From positions 186,001 to 250,000 of the forward strand of contig JAQOSZ010000260.1 in NCBI GenBank assembly GCA_030347455.1: DNA of 64,000 nucleotides. The letters run 5' to 3'. This document shows, one piece after another, positions 1-10,514 of the stretch. The translations under genes were made by a program, and so were the position numbers. Each line of letters starts with the position of its first letter. The stretch's first letter is position 1. This DNA is from Kentomonas sorsogonicus. Taxonomy: Eukaryota > Euglenozoa > Kinetoplastea > Trypanosomatida > Trypanosomatidae. The notes under the pieces were generated by a model that saw nothing but the letters and a program-made list of their open reading frames with translations, was not told where the DNA came from and made no database searches.

Positions 1-957
1 ACGAGCATCGCCGGCACCTTCTTGGTGGGAACCGGCATTGTGCTGCTGACCATGTCGACCATTCTCCTGGGATGGTATGGCACGACGGAGCAGCACTCGC
101 AGCCCAGCAGCCTGCCCTCGCTGGGGACCACTCCGGCACCGCTGACACCTCTGGAACTGTACCATCGCTACCCAGTTTGCTCTCTGCGCATCGGCACAGA
201 CGAGTCCATCAACGTGCTTGACCTGGCCCTGATGAACGAGATTGCGAGCTCTCTAACGCCAGAAGTCGCCGCGACGGATACTGCCAACTGGTTTGGCGCG
301 CGGAGCATCGTCTATGATGGCGTCGTCAAGTCCGTCAGCGGCGACGGGGCGGAGCTTGACGTGCACCGCTTCACCGACTCCACCGCGGAGGTGTCTGTGC
401 TGGTCCTCACGGCCCCAATGGCGCTCCCAAGCATCATGGCGATGGTTCTCTGGACAGACTCGATCGCACTGTCGCCGCTTAGCATCTTTCTACCGTGGAC
501 GTGGGCAAACAACATCGTCTACGTGATAGGGTTCATCAGCCGTCTGATCCCGTTTTCTTCCCTCTCTGTGTACGAGGAAATCATCGCCTACATCTACGAA
601 CAGACGACGGCCCTCGCCCCGCAAAAGATCATCCTAACCGGTGACGGCATTTCTGGCGGCTTTTTGAGCATCGCTGCTTCCGTAACAAACACGAACGCCA
701 TTGTGTTTTCTTCTCCAGGTCTCTTGCATATTCTGCGCAAACTGGGAACCAATATCGAGGCCTACCACAACAATGTTCTGGCAATTGGTGCACAGTACGG
801 CATCTTGGACAATGTGGGCGGGCAGGACACGACGATTAAACAGAAACTTCATTGCAAGGGACGCGCGGCGTACTGTAATTCGCATCAATACGTTGTTTCG
901 GAGCTGCTCAAGACGTGCGGGGACATATACGGTCGACAAACTTCGATAGTAAACTAG
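1..957 (+). CDS. Lipase-like membrane protein, C-terminal part (5' end outside window)
   Basis: The reading frame is open from base 1, so the start codon lies upstream; the first apparent start (position 22) is a TTG inside the frame. What is visible begins with a hydrophobic segment (nt 13-75), followed by a lipase-like alpha/beta domain. A GISGG motif (GxSxG, serine codon 652-654) fits a nucleophile elbow. An Asp in ILDN (about nt 811) and a His in CNSH (about nt 886) are good candidates for the rest of a triad, with a Cys pair near the end. The domain aligns by eye with the C-terminus of the next gene, including its YPVC/TPIC and LDLALM/LDVVDM segments, so the two are tandem paralogues. 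The substrate is unknown; hydrolysis of a lipid ester is inferred from the fold and motif only. Confidence 0.7.
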   Translation, partial: TSIAGTFLVGTGIVLLTMSTILLGWYGTTEQHSQPSSLPSLGTTPAPLTPLELYHRYPVCSLRIGTDESINVLDLALMNEIASSLTPEVAATDTANWFGARSIVYDGVVKSVSGDGAELDVHRFTDSTAEVSVLVLTAPMALPSIMAMVLWTDSIALSPLSIFLPWTWANNIVYVIGFISRLIPFSSLSVYEEIIAYIYEQTTALAPQKIILTGDGISGGFLSIAASVTNTNAIVFSSPGLLHILRKLGTNIEAYHNNVLAIGAQYGILDNVGGQDTTIKQKLHCKGRAAYCNSHQYVVSELLKTCGDIYGRQTSIVN

Positions 958-1653
958 AGAGTATGTGGGAAACACCCCCTCCCCCTCTCTCTCTCTCTCT
1001 CTACCGATGTGTGTTTTGTGGAGTGTGTGGATGTAGTAGGTCTTTCAAACATTTTTACCCCTTCCCCTGTTCTCATATCTTACTCAGGCTCCCTTGGTAG
1101 TGTTCTTTTCCCCTTTTGCATTGCTTATTTACATTGCTTCTCCTGGCATACGAATGTAAAAGACATATACAAAATGTTTGATCCTAGGTTGACTTCACCG
1201 CATGCGTAGTGCTGCTCATATCCTATGCTCTCTCTCTCTCTCTCTCTCTCAACAAGGGTGTGTCATGCCCTTTTTGTCTTTCATCGTATCTGTACACCCC
1301 AAATGCATGATCACGTACTGTATACTTCCGTTCCGTCATCCTCTTCTTACATAATATTACCGACGCAATTGTCTGCCATAATTCCAGGAAAACAGTGACT
1401 GTGCTCCTAGTTGCCGCGAATAGCTTCTCTTACTGTTTGGTTTTTCTTTTCCTACCGCTTTGCTGTGTGTCAGTGGACAAAAAGCGCCTTCGCAGCTTTA
1501 AAAGCGCACGACGTAGTAGACAACTTCAGCTGCATTTTCCTGTACTTGCCTTTTGATTCCCCCCCCCCCTCCTCACTAGTCAATACATAGATTATCATTG
1601 CATCATCAATTGTCGCGATATCATTCCCGTCACACTCCCACCCAAAAACTGTA
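958..1653 (+). other. Intergenic spacer with two CT tracts and a C run
   Basis: No gene is seen. The spacer holds CT-rich tracts at about 980-1002 and 1229-1250 and an 11-C run at 1559-1569. The AG at 1578-1579 is the likeliest spliced-leader acceptor for the next gene, giving a 5' UTR of about 74 nt. Confidence 0.6.
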
Positions 1654-4600
1654 ATGACCGACTCACCGGTGTTGCTGGACAACGGTGCGGCGGCGTATGC
1701 CCACCAGTCGGAGGTGGACCAGGTGAAACGTCTCATGGGCATCGAACATCCCTACTTTGACTGCTGGATATACGGCTTCCTGGAGAATAAGAACTTTAAC
1801 ATTGAGGAAACGGTAGCTAAGCTCAAACGAAGGGCCGAGTTCGAGCAAACGGAGCTTTCGCAGGCGGAAATCACAGACTGGATGATGGACAACATGCGCA
1901 AAGGCATTATTCAGGTGATTGGCAACGATAAGGCCGGTCGCGTCACGCTGTACATCTCCACGGCGCGCGACAAGCCACAGTCCTCACGACGGGCGGAGAG
2001 CCGCAAGAACTTCGACATGTTCGTGAGCTACGCGACGCGGCTGCGGCCTGAAAACAAACGGTGTCAGCTCACCATGCTGATTAATCAAGACAAGGCCAGC
2101 ATGTGGGGTAATCTCGACATGACCTTTCAGGCCGACATCGCTCTGCGGATCGCCAAATTCTATCCCGGCTGTGTGGATAAGATGTACATCTGTAAGATGG
2201 GCCGCACCTTGTCGGCGCTGGCGAAGCCCATCTTCTCACGTCTGCCCGCGATTGTGTCCGACCGCATCATCATCATCTCCGACACGGATATCAAGCACGG
2301 AAAGCTGCTGGAGCTATTTGACGCGAACGTGCTGCCGGTGGCGTTGGGTGGCGACAATGACTGCGACAAACAGGAAAACTACGACAACTTTGCTATAACC
2401 ATTCGCGACTACTTCACTGCCCTCAAGGCTGCCGTTTTGGCCGGGAAGAGTGTCAAGGAGTGGGAGCTCGAGAACCTGCGGAAGGCTGGGTACATTCAGA
2501 ATGCCCCCCGCGTCGACGAACTGCGCGACAACATTCTACTGTCCAACTCGGTTGCCGTCTCCAACGCAAGCCACAGCGTCTCGTCCCCTGGCGACGGAAA
2601 TCATGGCACTGCGGCTTTAGGGGGGATGGACGAGTACTCGGACCCTGGCCTCGAGGAGGGCGGCGACGAAGACCTGATGACGTGCGAGCCTGTGACCGAG
2701 TCGAACCTCTATCCACAAAACCACTCCATCGTAGTGGCCCGACGCGCGCCGTCCCGCCTCCCACGCGACATCTTTACCGAGCACATCCGCCAGTTCGAGG
2801 CCATCGAGGGCTTCTTTCGCCTCAACATCTCTGACATGCACGACCGCGAGTGGGCCGCCATCCTCAAGAGCGAGATCGCCGCCCGAAGCGACATCACGGC
2901 GCGCGCCGAACGCGTAAACCACAACTTCTTCAACTCGGTGCTGCCGCCCACGGCGCAGCAACTCTTCAAAGGTCTGATGTGGCTGTGCATGACTGTGTCG
3001 GCCACTTACTTTTTTATTGGCTCGCTCTTCATTGCACTACTAGGCGCTGTCACGATGACGCACATCTTCTTCTCGATGCTCGCGGCCCCCTACTATATTT
3101 TCCCCTACGGGTGCGCACTGCTGATCACGTCTTCGCAGTTCTGCGTCTTTAGCTCGCGTGGCTTCGACGTCGCACACAACATGTTCAACGGGAAGCTGCT
3201 GCAGGCCTTCCGTGCCTTTGGGCACCGCACTCTCGCCCTTCAGGTGTCCCTTTCTGTTGCCATGACGGCCGGGCTGTTTGTTCTCTTCTGCGTGATGGCG
3301 TCGCGCTACGACGTGCTGACCGGCATCCAGTTTAGCGTCGCCTACGGGTGGATCATTGCGGTGTGCTTGACGCTGATATACCACTTTGTTTTCGCCTTTG
3401 GCTTCAAACAGATCAACACCACCTCGTACAAGCACGGCAGCCGCGTCAACAACGCCGAGACGACTCTGTACATTTTACTAGACGTCGACATGGATGACCA
3501 GCAGGGCGTGCGCCTGCATTCGCCGATTGAGGTGGGCGTCATCGGTGTCTTAATGGCGCTCACCTTCGCGGCTGGGCTCAGCTACATGCTCCATGCAGGG
3601 TTCTTTTTTCTCTGTGCGACCGTTGTGCTACAAATGATTTTGCTACCCTTTTGTGGCCTCTTTTTCTCTGTAAATGTCAGCGCCTCCTTTGGCATCATCA
3701 TGGGTGCCGTCTTTTACGTGAGCATCTTCTGGATCACGACGGTTTTCACCATGGGCACCCATGGGTGGGGGGACGGGTGGGGAAACTCTGTACTGGCTTC
3801 GCTCTTCGTGATGCTCTTCTTCACCATTTCCAGCTTTGTTAGCATTTACGGTCCGTGGAAGGGCGCCGCACGACGGTGGCTCTTTCGCATTGCCTGGGTT
3901 CTTGTGCTACTGCACCTCATCGGATGCCTAGTGGTGTTGTTCGTCTACAACTACCGCATGGGTCTCTTCACGTTTGCTTTGACGGTGCACCTGTTGATTT
4001 TGTGCTTTCGCACAAACGACGCCGCCAATAGCTACGGCATCTTCGCCACCTCCGCCGTCTTTGCCATTCTGCTGCTGGCCTGCTGCATGATCGGCCACAT
4101 GGAACACTCGGAGCTCTACAGAACGTCGATTACCGGCGCGCCGATGGCAAACAACGCAGTTGACGGGACGGATAGTCTCTCTGCACTGACGAGGCCACTC
4201 GCGGCGGCTCCGCTTGCACTGTCTCACTCCACGTCTTCTCTGAACCGCTTTACGCCTATATGCCTCATGCGCTTTCCGCCCGCCGAATCTGTATACAACG
4301 ATCGTGTGGTAGACGGCAGCAGCGCTGAAGGTAGCATCAGCGAGAGCAGCGGTGATACTCACAGCACCGTTAATTCCGTTCAGCTGGACGTGGTGGACAT
4401 GGCGCGTTTTGCGAAGCTTGGCTTCAACGTCAACGCAGACGCGCAAGCCCGCGATCTTGCCGCGTGGTTTCCCACATTCCAATCCCGGCCCCGTATTAGT
4501 GGCGCTTTTTCTGTCTTTGTGCATGAGGCGTCGACAGGTGGAAACAACAGTAGCAACACCACCACTATCATCCTTGCACTTCGTGGCGTAGATAATTTGC

Positions 4601-5130
4601 ACTCGTCGATTGAGAGTGTGACACAGTGGATTGGCACGTACGCTGTCTCGTTTTTTAGCTTCTTGATGCCCCCTCAGTACCTGCCTTTGATGATGCCATA
4701 TCTTTCCTTTGTATCGGGTATGTCACCGCTGCACTGGCGCTCCGCCCTACGCGATCACGCCGAGCGACTGGTCGACTACTTGCAGGCCAATCGCCGCGAA
4801 GGGCAGCACTTCTACGTGGTTGGGCACGGCCCGTCTGGCATGAGCATCTCCAAAGAGCTACTGCGGCGGTTGGTAGAACGGAACGGTGGCGGTGACCCGG
4901 GGGCACGAATTCTTCTCTTCGCCGCCCCTCCTCTTCTCAGCCCCATGTCGGACGAGGTGGAGCTCGCCAACTACATGATGGTCACTCGGACAGTGCGTTC
5001 GGTGTACGATACCGGCTACCTTCGCAGTGCCTCGCACCAGGTTATCCCGTGCCCCTACGGTGGAAAACAATGCGATAGGCTGGATGTGATCATCAACCTA
5101 CTTCAGAATCTGTGTGCTAGACCAGACTAG
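1654..5130 (+). CDS. Sec14 (CRAL-TRIO) - multi-TM - lipase-like fusion protein
   Basis: 1158 residues. Residues about 15-75 resemble the helical CRAL-TRIO N domain, and about 75-245 a CRAL-TRIO lipid-binding domain (GRVTLYIS strand, FYPGCVDKMYI, and the closing LLELFDANVLPVALGG, typical of Sec14 proteins). An acidic linker follows, then about ten hydrophobic segments between residues 442 and 815, then a lipase-like domain from about 910 to the end. The protein is therefore probably a polytopic membrane protein with a cytosolic lipid-transfer module, acting in lipid handling. In the lipase-like part the nucleophile motif is GPSGM (Ser1061), lacking the last Gly of GxSxG, and the position of the final His of the upstream paralogue is not His. 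The Asp and Cys pair are kept. It may be catalytically dead. Start chosen as the first ATG after the AG at 1578-1579. Confidence 0.75.
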   Translation: MTDSPVLLDNGAAAYAHQSEVDQVKRLMGIEHPYFDCWIYGFLENKNFNIEETVAKLKRRAEFEQTELSQAEITDWMMDNMRKGIIQVIGNDKAGRVTLYISTARDKPQSSRRAESRKNFDMFVSYATRLRPENKRCQLTMLINQDKASMWGNLDMTFQADIALRIAKFYPGCVDKMYICKMGRTLSALAKPIFSRLPAIVSDRIIIISDTDIKHGKLLELFDANVLPVALGGDNDCDKQENYDNFAITIRDYFTALKAAVLAGKSVKEWELENLRKAGYIQNAPRVDELRDNILLSNSVAVSNASHSVSSPGDGNHGTAALGGMDEYSDPGLEEGGDEDLMTCEPVTESNLYPQNHSIVVARRAPSRLPRDIFTEHIRQFEAIEGFFRLNISDMHDREWAAILKSEIAARSDITARAERVNHNFFNSVLPPTAQQLFKGLMWLCMTVSATYFFIGSLFIALLGAVTMTHIFFSMLAAPYYIFPYGCALLITSSQFCVFSSRGFDVAHNMFNGKLLQAFRAFGHRTLALQVSLSVAMTAGLFVLFCVMASRYDVLTGIQFSVAYGWIIAVCLTLIYHFVFAFGFKQINTTSYKHGSRVNNAETTLYILLDVDMDDQQGVRLHSPIEVGVIGVLMALTFAAGLSYMLHAGFFFLCATVVLQMILLPFCGLFFSVNVSASFGIIMGAVFYVSIFWITTVFTMGTHGWGDGWGNSVLASLFVMLFFTISSFVSIYGPWKGAARRWLFRIAWVLVLLHLIGCLVVLFVYNYRMGLFTFALTVHLLILCFRTNDAANSYGIFATSAVFAILLLACCMIGHMEHSELYRTSITGAPMANNAVDGTDSLSALTRPLAAAPLALSHSTSSLNRFTPICLMRFPPAESVYNDRVVDGSSAEGSISESSGDTHSTVNSVQLDVVDMARFAKLGFNVNADAQARDLAAWFPTFQSRPRISGAFSVFVHEASTGGNNSSNTTTIILALRGVDNLHSSIESVTQWIGTYAVSFFSFLMPPQYLPLMMPYLSFVSGMSPLHWRSALRDHAERLVDYLQANRREGQHFYVVGHGPSGMSISKELLRRLVERNGGGDPGARILLFAAPPLLSPMSDEVELANYMMVTRTVRSVYDTGYLRSASHQVIPCPYGGKQCDRLDVIINLLQNLCARPD

Positions 5131-5999
5131 CGACACTGTAGCGCAATAATCTCTCTCTCTCTCTCTCTCTCCCTCTCTTTGCTGCCCTGTGCTTGATGTT
5201 CCTTTTTTTGTACAATTGCTTCTCTCAGTTGGGTAACCTATTCTTTTCTTTTCATTGCTGTATTTCCCAAAAACATTTTGATTACTCTGTTGCATTTCTT
5301 TTTCTGTTTCTCTTTGATCGATAGTTGCTGAGCAAACAAGCGCTTCCGTTCTGCTCATCTTCCTTTTAATTTTCTCTTCTTCTTCCCGTCTTGCCCTATT
5401 TCTGTACTGATTTTTCTTCTTTTCCTGCTTGTACCATAGTAATAATAATGAAGTGTCTCTTTGTCGTGGAAAATAATATCAGTCTGAATGGTCTCTCTGT
5501 GTTCCATAAACTCCCCGTCCCCTTTTTGCGTCCGCCATGTGTCATTGGCGATGATACGATGCATGTACGTATCCCTCATGTGTTTTTTGCGGGATGAAGA
5601 AGGAGTGGGGCAATTACGTCTCGGAAGTATTCTTCTCTTCCTTCTTTTTCGTTCACAATCATCCGTCACCTCACTGTTTTCACTCCACATATCTTCACTA
5701 CCTTTCAAGGAAGCTAAAACGTATATATGTATGAATAGCTGAATTTTTGAATATTTTTTCTGGAATAAGTTCTCCGCTTTCCTAGAGTTTTTATCTATTT
5801 TATTTCTCTCTCTCTCTGCCTCTCTCTCCTTCTTCTATAGATTGCTCTTTGTTGCTGCTACTGTTTTTTTACGACTCTTCTCTATTTTCATTTCTTTCTT
5901 TTTCTTTGCCGCATTAGTCTTTGTATTCATCGTTCGTTCGTTTGAATTCCCGTCTCTCGCTCCCCCCCCCCCCACTCCTTGTAATCGTACCACAACGTC
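5131..5999 (+). other. Intergenic spacer, pyrimidine-rich, with C12 run
   Basis: No gene is seen. There is a CT tract at about 5151-5178, a T/C-rich stretch at 5790-5910 and a 12-C run at 5962-5973. The last AG before the next start codon is at 5916-5917, so the C run must fall in the mature 5' UTR of the kinesin gene. Open frames in the spacer translate to Phe/Leu/Ser-rich sequence typical of pyrimidine tracts. Confidence 0.55.
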
Positions 6000-8346
6000 A
6001 TGTCCCTTGAAGACAGCGGTACATGGGCAACAAGGAAAGCAGCACATGAGCTACAGGCCGCTAGACTGGCGCTGGCTGCGGAGGACTCGCCCAATTTGGC
6101 CGTCGCAACGGAGTTCTTGACTCCTCGCAGCGAACTGGAGCACCGGAATCGTCTGGAGAAGCGTGAGATGGCCAGCGAGCCGGTTCTCCCACACCTCACG
6201 CCGGGCGGGAAACGCGGACGCAACTCCGCGCAGTCGCCGTCCCTAGGCACGCTGAACCAAGGTCTGGACGACCTTTGCCGTCAGGTAGAGGGGATGCAGC
6301 AGCGCCTCTCCTCCGCACCAGTCGCCACTCGTAAGTTTCCCAGACCAGAGGGAGCTGACGCAGGCCCAAGCGTCCCTGGCGGTCGCTGCACATCAGAGGA
6401 GGCGATGCTGTACGCGGCGCTGCAGGACAGGCGGCAGCTTGACATGCATCAGGAGAAGTACCGCAGCAACCCGTTTGTGAGCACCGCGGGGGAGAAGGCA
6501 ACGCCGCGGGACCCAGAGGTCGACGCCGCCAGTCGCCGCAGCCACACCCCCTCGGCCGATGTCATGAGGCAGCTTCACCTACGTGGTGGTAGGCTGGGTG
6601 ACAACGGCGGCCACCCTGCGGAGCGCGAGACAGTCAACAACAGTCCAGCAGACCACAACGCCCGCAAGCGGCAGTCACCTCTGCGTCAACGCACGTCGCC
6701 TTCTCGCTCCCCTGCCCGGCGCTCAACGCAGCACTCGCCCGCTCGCAACAACGGCAAAGGATCACCTGACCACTCTGCCGCCTCCGCTGCAGCAGCGGCA
6801 GCGGTGCCTTCTCCAGTTCGCGCAGATCCGCCATCACCCTCGTCGAGTCCTGCTGTTGTACGCCGCCGTGAAGAATTCAGGGGGCTCACGTGACGGGCGC
6901 ATCAAGGTGGTGGTGCGCAAACGGCCCTTTGGCGCCAGTGAGGACGGCACGGACTGTGTAAAGGTGGCGTCCCCGGGCCTCACGCTGCACGTGCAGAAAC
7001 GCCGTATCGACCTGACCGAGTACACCGAAACGCTGGACTTTACCTTCGATGCCGTCTTCGATACCGATAGCACGAACCATGACGTCTACGAGGGTTGCAC
7101 CAAGAGCCTCCTCCCGGTCGCCATGTCCGGTGGCAGCGCCTCCTGCTTTGCCTACGGGCAGACGGGCAGCGGTAAAACTTTCACGGTCATGGGCGACGCC
7201 GAAGAGAAGCAAAGGGGACTGTTTTATCTGGGTGCCCTCGACCTTTTCAACCTTTCCGGACCGGACCACTACTTTGAGGTGTCCTTCTACGAAATCTACT
7301 GCAACTCGTTGTTCGACCTCCTCAACGCGCGTGCTCCTGTCACCCTCCGCGAGGACGCCAACAAGCGCGTGAACCTGTGCGGGCTCTCGTGGCAGCCGAT
7401 CCACTCCGCCGACCATCTGTGGGGCATCGTGCGGGAGGGCATGGAGCAGCGTAGCGTCGGGAGCACCAGCGCCAACGAGCGCTCCAGCCGCTCGCACGCC
7501 ATCCTGTCGGCGCGCATCCGCAAGCACTCCGACACGGCCTTTGAGGGGATGATGAACTTTGTCGATCTGGCGGGAAGTGAGCGCGCGGCTGACACGGCGA
7601 ACAACGATAAGCAGACGCGGCTGGAGGGTGCTGAGATCAACAAGTCGCTTCTTGCCCTCAAGGAGTGCATCCGGGCTCTGGATGAGAAGAAGCGCCATGT
7701 CCCCTTCCGCGGGTGCCGCCTGACGGAGGTGCTGCGGGACAGCTTTACCGGTAACAGCCAGACGGTCATGATCGCCAACGTGTCTCCCAGCTCCATCAAC
7801 TACGACCACACCGCCAACACCCTCCGCTACGCCTTCCGCGTCAAGGGCCTTAGCGTCCCAATCATCACGCCAAACAAGGCGCGCAACGCCCCACGCATTC
7901 GCACCCGGTCGAGTGGCGTCCGCGACACCTCCTCCCCGTCAAAGAAATCCCCGACAACGTCGCCGACCGTCCCCCTTGCCGCGAAACCCGAGCTTGCTCC
8001 GCTGCTGCCCCCGACTTCACAGGTGGTGACAAATGCAACTCTTGAACCTGTTCCCGAGAAAGAGAATCGTCTTCACAGCCGACTTGCCCTCGTATCCTCG
8101 AAACAGAACTCCCAAGAAACACCATCACCCGCCGTGGGCTGCGTGTGCCAGACGCCAGGCTACTGGAGCAAGATGGAGCAGGACATCAAAGCGAAGGTGA
8201 TGCATCAGCTGGAGGAGGACCTGGGTCGCGAGATCATGAAGGCACTCGATGAGCGCGACGCGGTTATCGGTCAGCTGATGCGGGAGAACGAAGAACTTAA
8301 ACAGCAGCTGCAACACCAACAACAGCGCACAAACAATCCAGAGTAG
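6000..8346 (+). CDS. KIN13: Kinesin-13 (microtubule-depolymerising kinesin), split by a one-base offset
   Basis: A Ser/Arg/Pro-rich N-terminal part (6000 to about 6880) runs into a stop at 6891-6893, while the motor continues in the +1 frame from about 6880 to 8346. Reading across by dropping one base gives 781 residues without a stop. The junction coincides with five Gs at 6876-6880 followed by CTCACG, and reading it as four Gs joins REEFRG directly to SRDGRIKV. Motor motifs: RKRP near the start, RIDLTEY where kinesin-13 has KVDLTKY, P-loop GQTGSGKT (about 7156), switch I NERSSRSH, switch II DLAGSER, and SLLALKECIRAL, which is characteristic of kinesin-13. A central motor followed by a short C-terminal coiled coil (ENEELKQQLQ) fits the family, which depolymerises microtubule ends and controls spindle or flagellum length. 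Assignment to kinesin-13 is firm; whether the break is real is not. Confidence 0.85.
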
Positions 8347-9018
8347 AAATTATATATTATAAGAAAAGCTGCGAAAAGGAAGAGACTCTCTGCGATGCTG
8401 AAGCCAGAATCTATTATAGAGTCATCTTTTTCTCTCTACGTTGTTTCATCCATTTTTTATTATTATCTATGTGTGTTTTACACTGCACGATCAAAGTCAT
8501 TCTCTACTTCTGCAATGCCTCTCTTGTTTTTTTTTCTAGACCGTTTGCGTACAGTTATCTCCCATACACGAACCAAAAAAGAAAATGGCCTAACTACCAC
8601 TCCGTTTTTGTTCACAAATAGAAAAAAACATACTATGATTGTCAGTAGTCGTGACTTTTGAGCTTTTGCGCTTTCTTTTCCAGCATCAGTCGAAATTACT
8701 CTGATGGCTTTCTACTAGTACCTCGAAGGTTCATATGTGCTACTTACTTGACGTTTAGACGACTACCGTTTGTTGTATCTTGTGTAACGTCTTTTACGTT
8801 TCAGTACTTGTTTTGTTATGCGCTCTTTTAAGGTAGACACCGCAATAAACGTCATTCATCATTAACCCACCTCTTTTTTTTTGTCTTTCCTTTTACTTAT
8901 TCTCTCAACTCCCTTCCGTAGAGTCCATCTCTTCTTTTTCTATACCTTTAGAAATAGTGTAGTGCTTCTTCATACTTCTAGCCCCCCCCCCTCATTCCTC
9001 TGTTTCGACTCTCCTTCC
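8347..9018 (+). other. Intergenic spacer with C10 run in the downstream 5' UTR
   Basis: No gene is seen. The spacer is AT- and T-rich. The last AG before the next ATG is at 8980-8981 and is immediately followed by ten Cs (8982-8991), so the mature leader of the next gene should start with, or contain, a C/T-only stretch of about 37 nt. Confidence 0.55.
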
Positions 9019-10044
9019 ATGAAGTACGTGAAACGTTTTGACCTTTTTAGGCAAGTCCAGGAAAAGGACAAGCATTTGAGTGGCGCCACGCTAACTGGTG
9101 CTGTTGCTAGCTATGCCACCTTCGCCGTCCTCGCCTTGCTGCTGACTCTGGAGGTGATAGAGTACTACCGGGGATATGAGCAGTGCAGCGTCGGGATCAA
9201 GCCTAGCGCAGTGAGTGGTTCAGTAGAGTTGAACGATTTGCTTCATCTGTCCGTCAGCCTGCCCTACATGCCATGCAACCGCGTCGAGGTTGAGATTCTG
9301 CAAAATGGCAGGCGAGATGACCTCGCCATGTCAAAGATGCTCACTGTTCGTCGGTACCGAACCAAGTACGGCGTCTTTTCTGATGACCGAGGCCTCGAGT
9401 ACAATCCAGATGCGGGGGTCGACTCTAGTAACGCCGGTTGCTTTGTTGTTGTCGATGCTCCGCTGTCTCCCATGCGCTCGTCGCTCAACATTATCGTTGC
9501 CAACTATTCGAAAGAGGAGCGCATTCGCACGAACAACCACATTTATAGTCTGTACGCCGGAAAGGAACGACTCTCCGGGTATGTGTCCCTCATCACACCA
9601 AAGACCGCACATGCACTCGAGCATTCATCTTACAAGTCGTATAACAAGGAACGCAACGCTCGCTACTCCGACTTTATGCAGTACTACATTCAATTCGTCC
9701 CTACCACCTTGAAGGTCCCTGCGGCGATCGGTGCCGCTGGCCAGCCGCTCAAGGGTTACCAGTATACGGCGGCGCACTCGCAAGTGTTCTACCCCCCGGA
9801 GCGGGTGAAGATGGCACCTGGGCTCTATTTTTTCTACAAGCAGACGCCCTTCGAGGTTCAGTGCATCCGCACTTACGCTACCCCCTCTCACTTTCTGGTC
9901 CATTGCTGCGCCGTTATCGGGGGCGTCGTCAATGTGGCCGGTTTCATCCAGCTATTCGTCGAGTACGCCGAGCGTCTCAAGAAGAACCGGGAGCGTGCTG
10001 AGCGAAACGCGGCCAACACTCGTGAGGCTCTCGCACACAGTTGA
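9019..10044 (+). CDS. Erv41/Erv46 (ERGIC) family vesicle protein
   Basis: 341 residues from the ATG at 9019; the frame is open farther upstream, but that part is spacer-like and precedes the last splice-acceptor AG. The N-terminus (KRFDLFRQVQEKD, then a TM segment at about residues 25-48) and the C-terminal TM (SHFLVHCCAVIGGVVNVAGF, about 295-315) match the two-TM, large-lumenal-loop plan of Erv41/Erv46 proteins. The GG-containing second TM is a hallmark. LPYMPCNRVEVEI just after the first TM is the conserved P-x-x-x-C segment of the family. These proteins cycle between ER and early Golgi in COPII/COPI vesicles and act as cargo or retrieval receptors. The Cys-rich CxxC region typical of ERGIC3/Erv46 is not obvious, so an Erv41/ERGIC2-type protein is more likely. 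Confidence 0.8.
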   Translation: MKYVKRFDLFRQVQEKDKHLSGATLTGAVASYATFAVLALLLTLEVIEYYRGYEQCSVGIKPSAVSGSVELNDLLHLSVSLPYMPCNRVEVEILQNGRRDDLAMSKMLTVRRYRTKYGVFSDDRGLEYNPDAGVDSSNAGCFVVVDAPLSPMRSSLNIIVANYSKEERIRTNNHIYSLYAGKERLSGYVSLITPKTAHALEHSSYKSYNKERNARYSDFMQYYIQFVPTTLKVPAAIGAAGQPLKGYQYTAAHSQVFYPPERVKMAPGLYFFYKQTPFEVQCIRTYATPSHFLVHCCAVIGGVVNVAGFIQLFVEYAERLKKNRERAERNAANTREALAHS

Positions 10045-10514
10045 TCTGTTTTTAATGCTACTTCACTCTTCGCCTGCACAACACTTCACCCCTTTTTCGT
10101 TACGTTGATTATTCAGAAAGAGCCTTATCGTTTTACTGCTGTTTCACGCGGCTCAAACTCATACACTCCTGAGACCTTACACTTCCCGTGAGAAACAAAA
10201 GTCTCTCTGTGGATACAAATGTCACGTTCAAACTGTGCTTGCTGATCATGAACCCCACATAGACAGAGAATGGGTAATAATCCACTTTGACTGGACCCGA
10301 TATCACTTTTTTTCGATCTTTGTTTTTGAATTACTACTTCACTCCTTTGCCATAGTCTCTCTCTCTCTCTCTCTCTCTTTCTCTACATTTCTTTTTGATG
10401 GCATTACTACTTATGAAAAGAAAAAAAAAACGTTAACGAAAGGGCTAACAATTATTCCCCGACTTTCACCATTTCACGATCAAACAGACCAACAGACAAA
10501 AGTTCACGTTCACG
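10045..10514 (+). other. Intergenic spacer with CT tract
   Basis: No gene is seen. A CT tract lies at about 10355-10380 and a short A run at about 10420-10430. Candidate acceptor AGs lie at about 10480-10500 before the ATG at 10515. Confidence 0.5.

Noticed and set aside
6886-7809. Antisense open frame of 307 codons opposite the kinesin motor
   Set aside because: Lies wholly under conserved motor motifs and has no domain of its own.
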